NCBI RefSeq assembly: GCF_003002895.1
Contig: NZ_PVTI01000009.1
Span: 1-64,000 of the forward strand
From: Knoellia remsis
GTDB taxonomy: Bacteria > Actinomycetota > Actinomycetes > Actinomycetales > Dermatophilaceae
Direction of reading: 5' to 3'
Length of the DNA: 64,000 bases
In this document: positions 50,046 to 59,835 of the stretch, in pieces
Numbering within the stretch: position 1 is the first letter of the stretch
Layout of the letters: each line of letters begins with the position of its first letter
Program-made: the position numbers and the translations under genes
The notes under the pieces: model-generated
The model's input: only the letters and a program-made list of their open reading frames with translations
Database searches by the model: none
What the model was told of the DNA's origin: nothing

Positions 50046-50713
50046 GGGCACCCCGACCGGCGTGGCTCGACCGCGTCGTCGAGAACGCTGCTGGGCACGA
50101 CCTGTCGCCGTTCTCGGAGTTCGTGCCGCCGAACGAGACCGAGCGGGCGTCGGCCGTGCTCATGCTCTTCGGGCCACGAGCGGCGAGCGAGGGCGGTGGG
50201 GAGGACGTCGTCCTGACCGCTCGGTCACGGGACCTGCGGGCCCACCCCGGGCAGGTGTCCTTCCCCGGCGGCCGGATCGATCCCGGTGACGCCGGACCCG
50301 TCGACGCGGCGCTGCGCGAGGCGCAGGAGGAGGTCGGGGTCGACCCGGCGAGCGTCGAGGTCGTCGGGACGCTGCCGGCGCTCTACATGGCGCCGACCGG
50401 CAACGCGGTCACGCCCGTGCTCGCGTGGTGGCCCGAGCCGGGACAGGTTCGCGTCGTCGACCCGGCCGAGGTCGAGCGGGTCGAGCGCGTGCCCGTGACC
50501 GAGCTCGTCGACCCGGGGCGGCGCTTCACCGTCGTGCACCCGGTGGGCTATCGCGGGGCCGGGTTCGAGGCCGGCGGGCTCTTCGTGTGGGGGTTCACCG
50601 CGCTGCTGCTCGGGACGGTCCTCGACCTCGGTGGGGTCGCCCGCGAGTGGGACGCGAGCGTCGAGCGGCCCATCCCGGAGGACGTCATGTCCGCATGGAT
50701 GCGCGACGACTGA
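50042..50713 (+). CDS. Nudix hydrolase, probable CoA pyrophosphatase
   Basis: 223 residues from GTG 50042 within the nth stop. The Nudix box is [25 protein letters not shown]. The preceding [19 protein letters not shown] is the UPF0035/CoA-binding signature (LLxxRS...H.GQ.SFPGG) of NudL-type enzymes, which split CoA into phosphopantetheine and 3',5'-ADP. Co-translated with nth. The order crp-nth-Nudix is the one conserved in mycobacteria. Confidence 0.9.
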   Translation: MRAPRPAWLDRVVENAAGHDLSPFSEFVPPNETERASAVLMLFGPRAASEGGGEDVVLTARSRDLRAHPGQVSFPGGRIDPGDAGPVDAALREAQEEVGVDPASVEVVGTLPALYMAPTGNAVTPVLAWWPEPGQVRVVDPAEVERVERVPVTELVDPGRRFTVVHPVGYRGAGFEAGGLFVWGFTALLLGTVLDLGGVAREWDASVERPIPEDVMSAWMRDD

Positions 50714-50856
50714 TTGCCGGTTCCGTTCACCCCGCCCCGACTTATTGCCGGTTCCGTTCGCTCACACCCGCACGGAATCAGCAATAAGTCGGCATCAGTC
50801 GGGACTGATTGCTGGTTCCCGGCACCCGCGCCCGCACGGAATCGGCAATAAGTCGG
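50710..50856. repeat. Tandem inverted repeats with GCAATAAGTCGG ends
   Basis: Left arms start at 50710, 50738 and 50801 (pattern GACT(T/G)ATTGC(C/T)GGTTCC). Right arms CACGGAATC(A/G)GCAATAAG are at 50771 and 50835. They fill the whole 165-base space between two convergent genes and can form two hairpins. Related arms occur at 24.5 and 59.6 kb. Confidence 0.8.
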
Positions 50857-50878
50857 CAGGGGGAGGTGTGCTGGCGCC

Positions 50879-51265
50879 TCAGGGCTTGAGGGTGGCGATG
50901 GTCTGCTCGGCCTCGGCGATGGCGCGCTTCGGGACCGGCTTGGCCTTCGAGAGAGCCTTCTTGCCCATGAGCCCCAGCACGGCCGCGACGAGGAACAGCA
51001 CGAGCGTGACGATGAGGTAGCCGGCCCACAGCGGCAGCCAGATCGCGATGACCTGCGCGAGCGTGTGGAAAAGGAAGATCAGCCCGAGCAGCCCGAGGAA
51101 CGCCGCGCCGCCGAGGAGCCCGGCGCCCTTGCCCATGACCTTGGCGCCGGAGGACACCTCCGCCTTGGCGAGGGCGATCTCGCTGCGGACGATGCCCTGC
51201 ACGTCGTGCGTGGCGTCGGCGACGAGCTGGCCGACGGTCCGCTCGGGTCCGGTCTGGGTTGCCAT
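50879..51265 (-). CDS. Phage-holin-family (DUF1469) membrane protein
   Basis: 128 residues with a conserved soluble N-half (TVGQLVADATHDVQGIVRSEIALAKAEVSSG), two membrane helices (about 50-72 and 78-102) and a basic tail (KKALSKAKPVPKRAI). This is the actinobacterial Actinobacterial holin-X/DUF1469 type. Despite the name it is chromosomal and of unknown role; no phage genes are nearby. It may precede nhaA only by chance, as the nhaA gene lies upstream on the same strand 176 bases away. Confidence 0.85.
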   Translation of the reverse strand: MATQTGPERTVGQLVADATHDVQGIVRSEIALAKAEVSSGAKVMGKGAGLLGGAAFLGLLGLIFLFHTLAQVIAIWLPLWAGYLIVTLVLFLVAAVLGLMGKKALSKAKPVPKRAIAEAEQTIATLKP

Positions 51266-51441
51266 GTGGTGTTCACCTTCGCAGGTCAGGGATCACGGTC
51301 TGCTCCCGACCTTACCGAGTGACCGCTCGCGGCGTGGGTGCGGCCGACCCGTGGTCGAGCCTCGGGCGGTCGCCCGTGGCCGCCCGTGGTCGCCCGTGGT
51401 CGAGCCGCGGGTGGCCGAGCGTGCCCGCCCCGAGCCAGCCG

Positions 51442-52782
51442 TCAGCGGGTGCCGTCGGTGTCCGACCGCTCCTGGAAGGCGTCGGGGATCCCGTCCTGGT
51501 CCTGGTCGACCTGGTCCTCGAGGTGGATCCGGCGGTAGACCGCGTTGCGGCGCCGCAGCACGAGCGAGGCGAGGACCGCGGCGAGCAGCGACCCACCGAT
51601 GACCGCCAGCTTGGCGTGGTCGTCACGCTCCGAGCCCGCACCGAAGGCCAGCTCTCCGACGAGCAGCGAGACGGTGAACCCGATGCCGGTGAGCAGCGAC
51701 AGGCCGATGATGTCGCTCCAGGTGCAGTCCTCGTCGAGCTCGGCCTTGGTGAACCGGGCGAGCAGGAACGTCGCGCCGAGCACACCGACGACCTTGCCGA
51801 CGACGAGCCCGAGGACGATGCCGATGGCGACGGGGTCCCGCACCGCCTCACCGAACCCGCCGCCGATGACCGTGACGCCGGAGGCGAAGAACGCGAAGAC
51901 CGGCACGGCGAACCCGGCCGACAGCGGCCGGAGCCGGTGCTCGAGCCGGTGGGCGACGTCGGCCTTGGCCGGCATCGTCGAGACGGCGGGGACGTGGTCA
52001 CGCGGCTTGACCGGCACGGTGAGACCGAGCAGCACACCGGCGACGGTCGCGTGCACTCCCGACTCGTGGACGAGCCCCCACGTGAGCAGGCCGAGCGGGA
52101 CGAGCAGCCACGGCACGACGATCCGCCGCTGCACGAGGAAGGCGAACACCCCGAGCGGCACGAGCGCGAGCAGCAGCGGCGTGAACGACACCTCGTCCGC
52201 GTAGAAGATCGCGATGATCGTGATGGCGATGAGGTCGTCGACGACCGCGAGCGTCAGCAGGAACGAACGCAGCCCCGACGGCAGGTGCGAGCCGATGACC
52301 GCGAGCACGGCCAGCGCGAACGCGATGTCGGTCGCGGTCGGGATCGCCCAGCCGCGCATCGCCTCGCCCCCGCTCTCGCCGGCGACGAAGATCGTCGCGG
52401 CGAAGATCAGCGCCGGGACCATGACGCCACCGGCGGCGGCGACGACGGGCACGGCCGCCTTGCGCGGGTTGCGCAGGTCGCCGACGAGGAACTCGCGCTT
52501 GAGCTCGAGGCCGGCGACGAAGAAGAAGAGTGCGAGCAGACCGTCCGCGGCCCACTGCCCGAGCGTGAGGTCGAGGTGCCACGGCTCGTAGCCGACCTTG
52601 AAGTCGCGCAGCGCGGCATACGACTCGCGGATCGGCGAGTTCGCCCAGACGAGGGCGACGATCGCGGCGACGAGCAGGATCGCGCCACCGACGGTCTCGG
52701 TGCGCAGGGCGCGCGCGACGAACTGCGCCTCCGTCCACGTGGGCCGGTTGAAGAGGCGGTCCTGCGGCGGGCGAACAGACAT
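51442..52782 (-). CDS. nhaA: Na+/H+ antiporter NhaA
   Basis: 446 residues from ATG 52782 with GGAAGG upstream. About twelve membrane segments. The ion-binding pair is in [17 protein letters not shown], and [40 protein letters not shown] and [13 protein letters not shown] are family signatures. It exchanges sodium or lithium for protons to control pH and salt. The C-tail ([19 protein letters not shown]) is an extra hydrophilic, Asp-rich stretch resembling a calcium-binding loop. The 176-base gap below it holds GC-rich short repeats (about 51350-51425) and nothing else I recognise. Confidence 0.95.
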   Translation of the reverse strand: MSVRPPQDRLFNRPTWTEAQFVARALRTETVGGAILLVAAIVALVWANSPIRESYAALRDFKVGYEPWHLDLTLGQWAADGLLALFFFVAGLELKREFLVGDLRNPRKAAVPVVAAAGGVMVPALIFAATIFVAGESGGEAMRGWAIPTATDIAFALAVLAVIGSHLPSGLRSFLLTLAVVDDLIAITIIAIFYADEVSFTPLLLALVPLGVFAFLVQRRIVVPWLLVPLGLLTWGLVHESGVHATVAGVLLGLTVPVKPRDHVPAVSTMPAKADVAHRLEHRLRPLSAGFAVPVFAFFASGVTVIGGGFGEAVRDPVAIGIVLGLVVGKVVGVLGATFLLARFTKAELDEDCTWSDIIGLSLLTGIGFTVSLLVGELAFGAGSERDDHAKLAVIGGSLLAAVLASLVLRRRNAVYRRIHLEDQVDQDQDGIPDAFQERSDTDGTR

Positions 52783-52976
52783 GGGGCCTTCCGGGGTCGT
52801 CAGGGGGACTGCCGACCAGACTTCCCGGCTCACCTGCAATCAATTCTACCGGCGGGGAACGGATGGTCGGTTCGCGTCTCCGGCACCTGGACCGGCCGCC
52901 GAACTGTGGGTGAACAGACGGCGGTATGCCGCGTGCGCGTCACCCGCGGTCCACCTCGCTTCGCGAGCATGGGGAC

Positions 52977-53813
52977 ATGGCGTACCCCTCGCAGGTCGGT
53001 CCGCTCGCCATCGCCCACCGGGGGGGGGCAGGGCTCGCGCCCGAGAACACCCTCGCGGCGTTCGCCCGCTCGACCGCGCTGGGGTTCCGCTACCTCGAGA
53101 CCGACGTGCGGATCACCGCCGACGGGCAGCTCGCCTGCTTCCACGACGAGACGGTGAACCGGGTGACGTCGCGACGTGGCCCGGTGCGCGCCTTCACGAT
53201 GGCCGAGCTGCGCCGGCTCGGCGTCGGCGGCGAGCCGGTCGTGACCCTGTCGGAGGCGCTCGAGGCGTTCCCCGACTCGCGGTTCACCGTCGACCTCAAG
53301 GAGGCCGCGGCGATCGAGCCGCTGGCGCGGGTCCTCGCCCGGCGCGACGTGGGTGAGCGGGTGTGTGTCGCCGGTGCCTGGGACGGGTGGCTGCGGCGGC
53401 TGCGCGAGCTGGCGCCACACGCGCACACGGCGCTCGGCTGGCGGTCGCTCACGACCCTCATCTCGTGTGCCCGGGTGGGCGTGCCGGCACCGCGCTGGGT
53501 GCGGACCGCCGAGTTCGCCCACGTGCCGGTGTCGCTCGGTCGCGTCCCCGTCTTCGTCGACCGCCTCGTCGACAAGGCGCACGCGCACGGCATACGGGTC
53601 ATCGTCTGGACGGTCGACGAGCCAGTCTTGATGGGCAGACTCCTCGGCGCGGGCGTCGATGGCATCATCACCGATCGTCCGGATGTGTTGCGGGAGAGCT
53701 GGATTCAGCGCGGCATCTGGCAGCCGATGCCGAACCGGCCGAGCGCGCCGACTGGCGTGGAGCTCGACCGGTCCGCCGACGGCAGGGTCAGGAGCGGACC
53801 CGCTCCGCGATGA
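52977..53813 (+). CDS. Glycerophosphodiester phosphodiesterase
   Basis: 278 residues from ATG 52977. The GDPD signature is AIAHRGGAGLAPENTLAAF, then YLETDVRITADGQLACFHDETVNRVT (metal and catalytic residues), TVDLKE, and IVWTVDEP...VDGIITDRPDVL at the end. It hydrolyses deacylated phospholipids to glycerol 3-phosphate. No signal peptide, so it is cytoplasmic. A nine-G run (53020-53028) lies within the HRGG codons. The 3' end overlaps the convergent MFS gene by 26 bases. Confidence 0.95.
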   Translation: MAYPSQVGPLAIAHRGGAGLAPENTLAAFARSTALGFRYLETDVRITADGQLACFHDETVNRVTSRRGPVRAFTMAELRRLGVGGEPVVTLSEALEAFPDSRFTVDLKEAAAIEPLARVLARRDVGERVCVAGAWDGWLRRLRELAPHAHTALGWRSLTTLISCARVGVPAPRWVRTAEFAHVPVSLGRVPVFVDRLVDKAHAHGIRVIVWTVDEPVLMGRLLGAGVDGIITDRPDVLRESWIQRGIWQPMPNRPSAPTGVELDRSADGRVRSGPAPR

Positions 53814-55032
53814 GCAGGGTGAGCAGGGCTGCGCCAGCCATCGCGGCGCCGGCCCAGATCGTCGAGACGTAGCCGAGACCGGCCGCGATCGTCACGCCGC
53901 CGAGCCACGCGCCGAGGGCGTTGCCGACGTTGAAGGCGGCGATGTTCGCACCGCTCGCGAGAGTGGGCGCGGAGCCCGCGTTCGACATGATCCGCAGCTG
54001 CAGCCCGGGCACCGTGGCGAACCCGAACGCGCCCATGAGGACGAGTGCGAGCATCGTCAGCACCTGCGACTCGGCGGTGAGCGCGAACCCGACCATGACG
54101 ACGGTCAAGGCGGCGAGCACGGTGATGAGGGTGCGCGGGACGGACCTGTTGGCGCCGCGACCGCCGAGGAGGTTGCCGACGAAGAGGCCGACGCCGAAGA
54201 GGATGAGCAGCCACGGCACCGCCCCACTCGAGAACCCGCTCACCTCGGTCAGCGTGAACGCGATGTAGGTGAACGCGCCGAACATGCCGCCGAAGCCGAG
54301 CACCGTCACGAGGAGCGAGAACCACACCTGCCGGTTCGCGAAGGCCGACAGCTCGTGCCGTATGCCGGCCGCCCACGTGCCGCGGTGGGTGCCGCTGCCG
54401 TCGGGGTCGCGGTCGTTGACCGAGGTCGGGACGAGGGCGGCGATGGCGGCGAGCGCGACGATGCCGATGCCGGTGATGGCCCAGAAGGTCGAGCGCCAGC
54501 CGAGCTGCTGCCCAAGGAGGGTGCCGAGCGGGACGCCGAGGACGTTGGCCGTCGTGAGCCCGGCGAACATCAGCGCGATGGCGCTCGCGGCGCGCTCCTT
54601 GGTGACCAGGCTCGCGGCGACGACCGAGCCGATGCCGAAAAAGGCGCCGTGACACAGGGCCGCGATGACGCGGCCGGTCATCATCACGGCATACGGCGTG
54701 CCGATCGCCGAGAGCAGGTTCCCGACGATGAAGAGCACCATGAGGCCGAGGAGGACCTGCTTGCGAGGGAGGCGAGAGGCCGCGAGGGTGAGGGCGACGC
54801 CGCCGACGGCGACGCTGAGGGCATAGCCGGAGATGAGCCAGCCTGCCGCGGTCTCGGTGACGGCGAAGTCGCGGGCGACCTCGGGGAGGAGGCCGGCGAT
54901 GACGAACTCGGTGAGCCCGATGCCGAAGCCGCCGACGGCGAGGGCGAGCAGGCCCAGGGGAAGCCGGGAGCTGCGTGGGGCAAGGGGTGTGTCGGTGACG
55001 AGGTCCAGCTGCGGAGCCGACGTGGAGGCCAC
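53788..55032 (-). CDS. MFS transporter, drug-efflux type (DHA1-like)
   Basis: 414 residues from GTG 55032, preceded by AGGAAAGGA. Twelve membrane segments. Typical AraJ/Cml-type features: GFGIGLTEFVIAGLLPEVARDFAV at the start, SRLPRKQVLLGLM (loop 2-3) and GRVIAALCHGAFFGIGSVVAASLV. It probably exports drugs, sugars or metabolites. It is divergent from a MarR gene with a large palindrome between them, so control by that MarR protein is likely. Confidence 0.9.
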   Translation of the reverse strand: MASTSAPQLDLVTDTPLAPRSSRLPLGLLALAVGGFGIGLTEFVIAGLLPEVARDFAVTETAAGWLISGYALSVAVGGVALTLAASRLPRKQVLLGLMVLFIVGNLLSAIGTPYAVMMTGRVIAALCHGAFFGIGSVVAASLVTKERAASAIALMFAGLTTANVLGVPLGTLLGQQLGWRSTFWAITGIGIVALAAIAALVPTSVNDRDPDGSGTHRGTWAAGIRHELSAFANRQVWFSLLVTVLGFGGMFGAFTYIAFTLTEVSGFSSGAVPWLLILFGVGLFVGNLLGGRGANRSVPRTLITVLAALTVVMVGFALTAESQVLTMLALVLMGAFGFATVPGLQLRIMSNAGSAPTLASGANIAAFNVGNALGAWLGGVTIAAGLGYVSTIWAGAAMAGAALLTLLIAERVRS

Positions 55033-55060
55033 GTGCGCGTCCTTTCCTGACGAGATATAG

Positions 55061-55100
55061 CGCGTGTGCAACTACTGGTGAGACGTTAGTTGCACACGCG
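55061..55100. promoter_or_regulatory. Palindromic operator between the MFS and MarR genes
   Basis: The perfect 14-bp arms CGCGTGTGCAACTA (55061-55074) and its complement (55087-55100) are separated by 12 bases. It lies 28 bases before the MFS start and 29 before the MarR start. A TAGGAT -10-like box at 55118-55123 suits the MarR gene. Each arm may hold one MarR dimer. Confidence 0.75.
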
Positions 55101-55129
55101 GGATATTGCAAAACGGCTAGGATGGGTCC

Positions 55130-55564
55130 ATGGGTATCTCCGACGACGCGGTGCAGATCCGCGCTCAGGGCTGGCGGCGGCTCGCCGCGCTGCACCAGCT
55201 CGTCGAGTCCGAGCTCGAGCGAGCGCTGCAGGACCGGCACGACCTCTCGGTCGTCGAGTTCAGCGTCCTCGACTCGCTGTCGCGTCAGGACGGGTGGCAC
55301 ATGCGCATGTCCCAGCTCGCCCGCGCCGCGGCCCTGTCACCGAGCGCGTCGACGCGGCTCGTCAACCGGCTCGAGGACCGCGGCCTGCTGACCCGCATCC
55401 TCTGCGCCGACGACCGGCGCGGGATCTACACCGAGCTCACACCCGCGGGGAAGGCGCTCCTCAAGAAGGCCCGGCCCACCCACGACCGCGCCCTCGCCGA
55501 CGCGGTGGCCAAGGCGAAGGACCAGCCCGAGCTGGCAGACCTCGCCGCCACCGTCCTGACCTAG
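55130..55564 (+). CDS. MarR-family transcriptional regulator
   Basis: 144 residues from ATG 55130. A winged helix of MarR type: LSVVEFSVLDSLSRQ, MSQLARAAALSPSASTRLVNRLEDRGLLTR with the wing CADDRRGIYTELTPAGKALL. It probably represses both itself and the divergent MFS exporter through the 14-bp-arm palindrome, with release by a small phenolic or drug ligand. Ligand unknown. Confidence 0.9.
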   Translation: MGISDDAVQIRAQGWRRLAALHQLVESELERALQDRHDLSVVEFSVLDSLSRQDGWHMRMSQLARAAALSPSASTRLVNRLEDRGLLTRILCADDRRGIYTELTPAGKALLKKARPTHDRALADAVAKAKDQPELADLAATVLT

Positions 55565-55576
55565 GACCGCGACAGG

Positions 55577-56170
55577 TCAGGGCAGGCGGCGGCCGAGGAT
55601 GAGCGCGTCGGGCGAGCTGTCGTCGAGCACCGTGAAACCCAACCGCTCGTAGAACCCGACGGCGCGTTCGTTGGCCCGGCCCACTCCCAAGTGCACCCCC
55701 GGCGACCCCGCCTCGGCGAGCTGGTCGAAGAGGTGCTCAAGCAGCCGGCGCCCCCACCCGCCGCCCTGCCAGCGCGGCAGCAGGTCGACGTGGAGGTGCG
55801 AAGGATGCTCTTGCACAACGTGATCCGCGGCCCTCGGCGGCTGGTGGATCAGCGCGACGAGGCGCTCGTCGCGGCTGCCGGCCCGCGCCGACCTCAGTGG
55901 GTAGCGCCGGCGCAGCACCGGCCACCACTCGCGCTCGCACCGCCTCTCGAACGCCCGCGTGTCGAGGGCGCCGATGACGTACCCCTCCGCCCCGGCTCCG
56001 TCGTCGAGGACGGTGGCCAGGGCGGGTTCGAAGGCGACATAGGGACCGACGTAGGCATCCCCGATGAGTCTCTGGACGGCATACAGACCGGTCGCATCGC
56101 GACCGCTGTCTCCCGTGCGCAGGCACACGTCGTACAACGCATCGAGGTCGCGAGCGGCATACGGCCGCAA
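55577..56170 (-). CDS. GNAT-family N-acetyltransferase
   Basis: 197 residues. The acetyl-CoA loop is QGGGWGRRLLEHLFDQL (about 135-151), followed by GVHLGVGRANERAVGFYERLGFTVL. The N-terminal half (RPYAARDLDALYDVCLRTGDSG) resembles GNAT proteins fused or related to hexosaminidase-associated acetyltransferases. Substrate unknown. It lies 27 bases downstream of acs and is probably co-transcribed. Acs is a known target of GNAT acetylation, so a regulatory link is conceivable but unproven. Confidence 0.85.
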   Translation of the reverse strand: MRPYAARDLDALYDVCLRTGDSGRDATGLYAVQRLIGDAYVGPYVAFEPALATVLDDGAGAEGYVIGALDTRAFERRCEREWWPVLRRRYPLRSARAGSRDERLVALIHQPPRAADHVVQEHPSHLHVDLLPRWQGGGWGRRLLEHLFDQLAEAGSPGVHLGVGRANERAVGFYERLGFTVLDDSSPDALILGRRLP

Positions 56171-56197
56171 CGGGTTTCGCGCTTCGGTGGCGACGGG

Positions 56198-58162
56198 TCA
56201 GTCCTCCTTGCCGGAGCCCATGCCCTGCTGGATGAGGTTCATCACTGAGTCGTCGGCGAGGGTCGTGACGTCGCCGACCTCGCGGTTCTCGGCGACGTCC
56301 CGGAGCAGGCGGCGCATGATCTTGCCGGAGCGGGTCTTGGGCAGCTCGGGCACGACCATGATCTGGCGCGGCTTGGCGATCGGGCCGATCTCCTTGGCCA
56401 CGTGGTTGCGCAGCTCCTGCACCGTCGCGTCTCCGTCGTCCTGGGCGCCACCGCGGAGGATGACGAACGCGACGACGGCCTGACCGGTCGTCTCGTCGGT
56501 CGCGCCGACGACCGCGGCCTCGGCCACCGACGGGTGCGACACGAGCGCCGACTCGATCTCGGCGGTCGAGAGGCGGTGGCCGGAGACGTTCATGACGTCG
56601 TCGACGCGGCCGAGCAGCCAGATGTTGCCCTTGTCGTCGTACTTCGCGCCGTCGCCGGCGAAGTAGTACTTGTCGCCGAACCGGCTCCAGTACGTCTCCT
56701 TGTAGCGCTCCGGGTCGCCCCAGATGCCGCGCAGCATCGACGGCCACGGCTTGGTGAGGACGAGGTAGCCGACGGCCTCGGGGTCGGTGAGCGGCTTGCC
56801 GTCGTCGTCGAGGATCTCGGCGCTGATGCCCGGGATGGGCTTCTGCGCCGAGCCGGGCTCGAGGGTCGTCACACCCGGCAGCGGGCTGATCATGATCGCG
56901 CCGGTCTCGGTCTGCCACCACGTGTCGACGATCGGCGCCGTGTCGTTGCCGATGTTCTTGCGGTACCAGAGCCACGCCTCGGGGTTGATCGGCTCACCGA
57001 CGGACCCGAGGACACGGATCGAGGACAGGTCGTACTTCGCCGGGATGTCGGCGCCCCACTTCATGAATGTGCGGATCGCCGTCGGCGCGGTGTAGAGGAT
57101 CGACACCTTGTACTTCTGCGCGATCTCCCACCAGCGGCCCTGGTGGGGCGTGTCCGGCGTGCCCTCGTAGAGCACCTGCGTCGCGCCGTTCGCGAGCGGC
57201 CCGTAGACGATGTAGGTGTGGCCGGTCACCCAGCCGATGTCGGCCGTGCACCAGTAGACGTCGGTCTCGGGGTGCACGTCGTGGACGACGGAGTTCGTGT
57301 AGGCCGCCTGGGTGAGGTAGCCGGCCGTCGTGTGGAAGATGCCCTTCGGCTTCCCCGTGGTGCCCGACGTGTAGAGGATGAAGAGCGGGTGCTCGGAGTC
57401 CATCGGCTCGGGCGTGTGCTCGGTGCTCTGCCGGTCGACGACGTCGCTCCACCAGACGTCGCGGCCCTCGGTCCAGTCGACGTCGGACTCGGTGCGCTTG
57501 ACGACGAGGACCTTCTCGACGGGGGTCGCGTCGCCCGCGAGGGCCTCGTCGACGGCAGGCTTGAGCGGGGCCGCCTTGCCGCGCCGCCACTGCCCGTCGG
57601 CGGTGACGACGACCTTGGCCTCCGCGTCGTTGATCCGCGTGCGCAGCGCCTCGGCCGAGAAGCCGCCGAAGATGACGGAGTGCGGCGCGCCGAGCCGGGC
57701 GCACGCGAGCATCGTCGCGACGGCCTCGGGGATCATCGGCAGGTAGATCGCGACCCGGTCGCCCTTCTCGACGCCGAGCTCGGTGAGGGCGTTCGCCGCC
57801 TTGCACACGTCGTCCTTGAGCTGCGCGTAGGTGACCGTGCGGGTGTCGCCGCCCTCGCCCTCGAAGTGCAGCGCGACCCGGTCACCGTTGCCGGCCTCGA
57901 CGTGCCGGTCGACGCAGTTGTATGCCGCGTTGAGCTGGCCACCGACGTACCACTTCGCGAACGGGGCCTCGCTCCAGTCGAGGGTCTGGTCGAAGTCCTT
58001 CGCCCAGGTGAGGCGCTCACGGGCCTGCTTCGCCCAGAACGCTTCCGGGTCGGCCTCGGCCTCGGCGTAGAGCGCCTCCGTGCCGTTGGCCTCGGCGGCG
58101 AGCTCGGGGCTCGGGGAGAGGTCGAGCTCGGCCAGGTGGCTGGAGAGGTTCTCGTCGGTCAC
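56198..58162 (-). CDS. acs: Acetyl-CoA synthetase
   Basis: 654 residues from GTG 58162 behind AGGAG. An AMP-forming ligase converting acetate, ATP and CoA to acetyl-CoA. Signatures are AYNCVDRHVEAGNGDRVAL, P-loop YTSGTTGKPKG, VYWCTADIGWVTGHTY, VDTWWQTETGAIMISPLPG (acetate pocket Trp) and the C-terminal PKTRSGKIMRRLLR with the acetylatable Lys. It works with the acetate permease encoded at 60.8-62.5 kb. It is complete and typical in length. Confidence 0.95.
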   Translation of the reverse strand: MTDENLSSHLAELDLSPSPELAAEANGTEALYAEAEADPEAFWAKQARERLTWAKDFDQTLDWSEAPFAKWYVGGQLNAAYNCVDRHVEAGNGDRVALHFEGEGGDTRTVTYAQLKDDVCKAANALTELGVEKGDRVAIYLPMIPEAVATMLACARLGAPHSVIFGGFSAEALRTRINDAEAKVVVTADGQWRRGKAAPLKPAVDEALAGDATPVEKVLVVKRTESDVDWTEGRDVWWSDVVDRQSTEHTPEPMDSEHPLFILYTSGTTGKPKGIFHTTAGYLTQAAYTNSVVHDVHPETDVYWCTADIGWVTGHTYIVYGPLANGATQVLYEGTPDTPHQGRWWEIAQKYKVSILYTAPTAIRTFMKWGADIPAKYDLSSIRVLGSVGEPINPEAWLWYRKNIGNDTAPIVDTWWQTETGAIMISPLPGVTTLEPGSAQKPIPGISAEILDDDGKPLTDPEAVGYLVLTKPWPSMLRGIWGDPERYKETYWSRFGDKYYFAGDGAKYDDKGNIWLLGRVDDVMNVSGHRLSTAEIESALVSHPSVAEAAVVGATDETTGQAVVAFVILRGGAQDDGDATVQELRNHVAKEIGPIAKPRQIMVVPELPKTRSGKIMRRLLRDVAENREVGDVTTLADDSVMNLIQQGMGSGKED

Positions 58163-58355
58163 GTCGGACTCCTGTCGTCCTCGTCGGGTGTCGGCTCCAG
58201 CCAACCGCCTTTGCGGGTGTGCTTCAACACCTCGGACGGGGTTTGTCGACCGGTGGCGGGTGTGCGTCGGCGGGCGGACGATCTCGTATGCCGGGTTGCG
58301 ACGAGCGGCACATCTCACCTGCGCGGGGCGCAACCGGGCAGTAACCTGCTGCGCC

Positions 58356-59591
58356 ATGAGCGACGACGCCCACACCCCTGCCAAGGTGCCCAACCCGCCG
58401 CTCCCCGGTGGGTCCGGATCGAAGGTCTCCCCGCTGAAGCCGGGGCAGCTCCCGGCGCCGGCCGCCGAGGCCGGCTACTTCGGCCCTGCCGCCGGGACGG
58501 GTGAGGCCTCCGAGAAGGACCCGCGCTTCAGCACCAGCCAGCCCGAGCCGTCTGCCCCAGCCGGCTCGGCTGCCCCGGCTGCCCCGGCGCCCGAAGCAGC
58601 CCCGACGCACGACGCAGCACCGGCACCTGATGCGGCACCGGCACCCGCCGCAGCACCGGCTCCTGGGGCGGCACCGAGCCCCCAGGCGGCACCGGCATCG
58701 GCGGCGCACGCTGACGATGTGCCCACCTCGCGTGCCGCCGCGAAGGCCGACACGCAGACCGAGCCGAGCGAGCCGCGGGACTGGCAGGCCGACCTGCGCC
58801 GCGGCTGGACCGTCGCGGCCATGGTCCTCGCCGCTCTCCTGTGGTGGCCGGTCGCCTTCAAGGGCTCCGGTCCCGACTGGATGCACCTGCCCTTCACCTC
58901 CGGCGCGGACGGCAGCGGCTACCGCACCGGCAACTGGGTTCTCCTCGGCTGCCTCGTCGGGGCCGGCGTCGTGTCCGCACTCGTGAAGCAGCCGTGGCCC
59001 CGGTTCGGCATCGCGGCGGGCCTCACCGTCATCGCCTGGATCCAGAGCGAAGGTGACGTCAGCTTCGCCGCGGGGGAGCGGCCCGTCCTCGCCGCACTCG
59101 CCGGTATCGGCATGCTGCTCGGGCTGTGGGTCGGAGCGAAGGCCCACGCCGGGGCGGCCGGCATCGCGAGCTTCCTCGCAATCGTCGCGGGGCTCTCCCC
59201 GGCCACGTGGAGCCGCGGGCTGCTGCTCGCGGTCGCGGTGGCGCTGCCGTTCTGGGTGGCGAGTGCCTCGAAGGTCGCACCGACGATCATCGGTGTCGTC
59301 CGGGTCGTCGTGACCTGGCTCGTCTGCGTCCTCATCGCCGTTGGTCTCGCCGCCGGGTTCGCCAAGGTCCCGGCCGGTGGGCTGGCCAGTCCCGGCCAGG
59401 CGACCCGCACCATCGGGGACACGGCGTGGGCCACGCTCCGGAGCCGGTGGCTCGAGATCATCGAGGCCGCGGCCAAGACGTATGTCGGCTGGCTGTGGCT
59501 CGCCGTCGTCATTGCCGTCGCCCTCGTCGCAGTTCGTACGCTCCTCGACCGCCGCGCCAAGGCCGCCAAGGCGACCACCACCACGCGCTGA
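58356..59591 (+). CDS. Ala/Pro-rich membrane protein of unknown function
   Basis: 411 residues from ATG 58356. The first 145 are low-complexity (repeated PAPDAAPAPAAAP-type units) and hydrophilic. From there about seven membrane segments follow (GWTVAAMVLAALLWW, NWVLLGCLVGAGVVSAL, FGIAAGLTVIAWI, and so on) to a short basic tail. No family motif is recognised. It is divergent from acs across 193 bases. Confidence 0.7.
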   Translation: MSDDAHTPAKVPNPPLPGGSGSKVSPLKPGQLPAPAAEAGYFGPAAGTGEASEKDPRFSTSQPEPSAPAGSAAPAAPAPEAAPTHDAAPAPDAAPAPAAAPAPGAAPSPQAAPASAAHADDVPTSRAAAKADTQTEPSEPRDWQADLRRGWTVAAMVLAALLWWPVAFKGSGPDWMHLPFTSGADGSGYRTGNWVLLGCLVGAGVVSALVKQPWPRFGIAAGLTVIAWIQSEGDVSFAAGERPVLAALAGIGMLLGLWVGAKAHAGAAGIASFLAIVAGLSPATWSRGLLLAVAVALPFWVASASKVAPTIIGVVRVVVTWLVCVLIAVGLAAGFAKVPAGGLASPGQATRTIGDTAWATLRSRWLEIIEAAAKTYVGWLWLAVVIAVALVAVRTLLDRRAKAAKATTTTR

Positions 59592-59600
59592 CCTCTCACA

Positions 59601-59665
59601 CGACTTATTGCGAGTTTGCAGAGTGAGGAGCGCAGCGACGAACTCTGCAAACTCGCAATAAGTCG
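59601..59665. repeat. Perfect 23-bp inverted repeat after the membrane-protein gene
   Basis: Left arm 59601-59623 (CGACTTATTGCGAGTTTGCA start) and right arm 59643-59665 are exact complements. The loop GAGCGCAGCGACGA is almost the same as in the hairpin at 19157-19223. It starts nine bases after the stop and could act as a terminator. Confidence 0.9.
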
Positions 59666-59835
59666 TCGGTGAGCGGCCGGCATACGAGGACGGTCGTCAC
59701 TGGACAAAGTGCACCGTATGCCGTCCGCTGCGGTGGTCGGAACGTGCACTCTGTGCCCAGTGTGTCGGGCAACGGTTCCCCTTTGCCCACCGCTCTGCTT
59801 CCCTGAGGGCGAGACGCACCACAAGGAGGTGGGCC

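Noticed and set aside
50879-51265. Prophage holin
   Set aside because: No phage genes around. DUF1469 proteins are ordinary chromosomal membrane proteins in actinobacteria.
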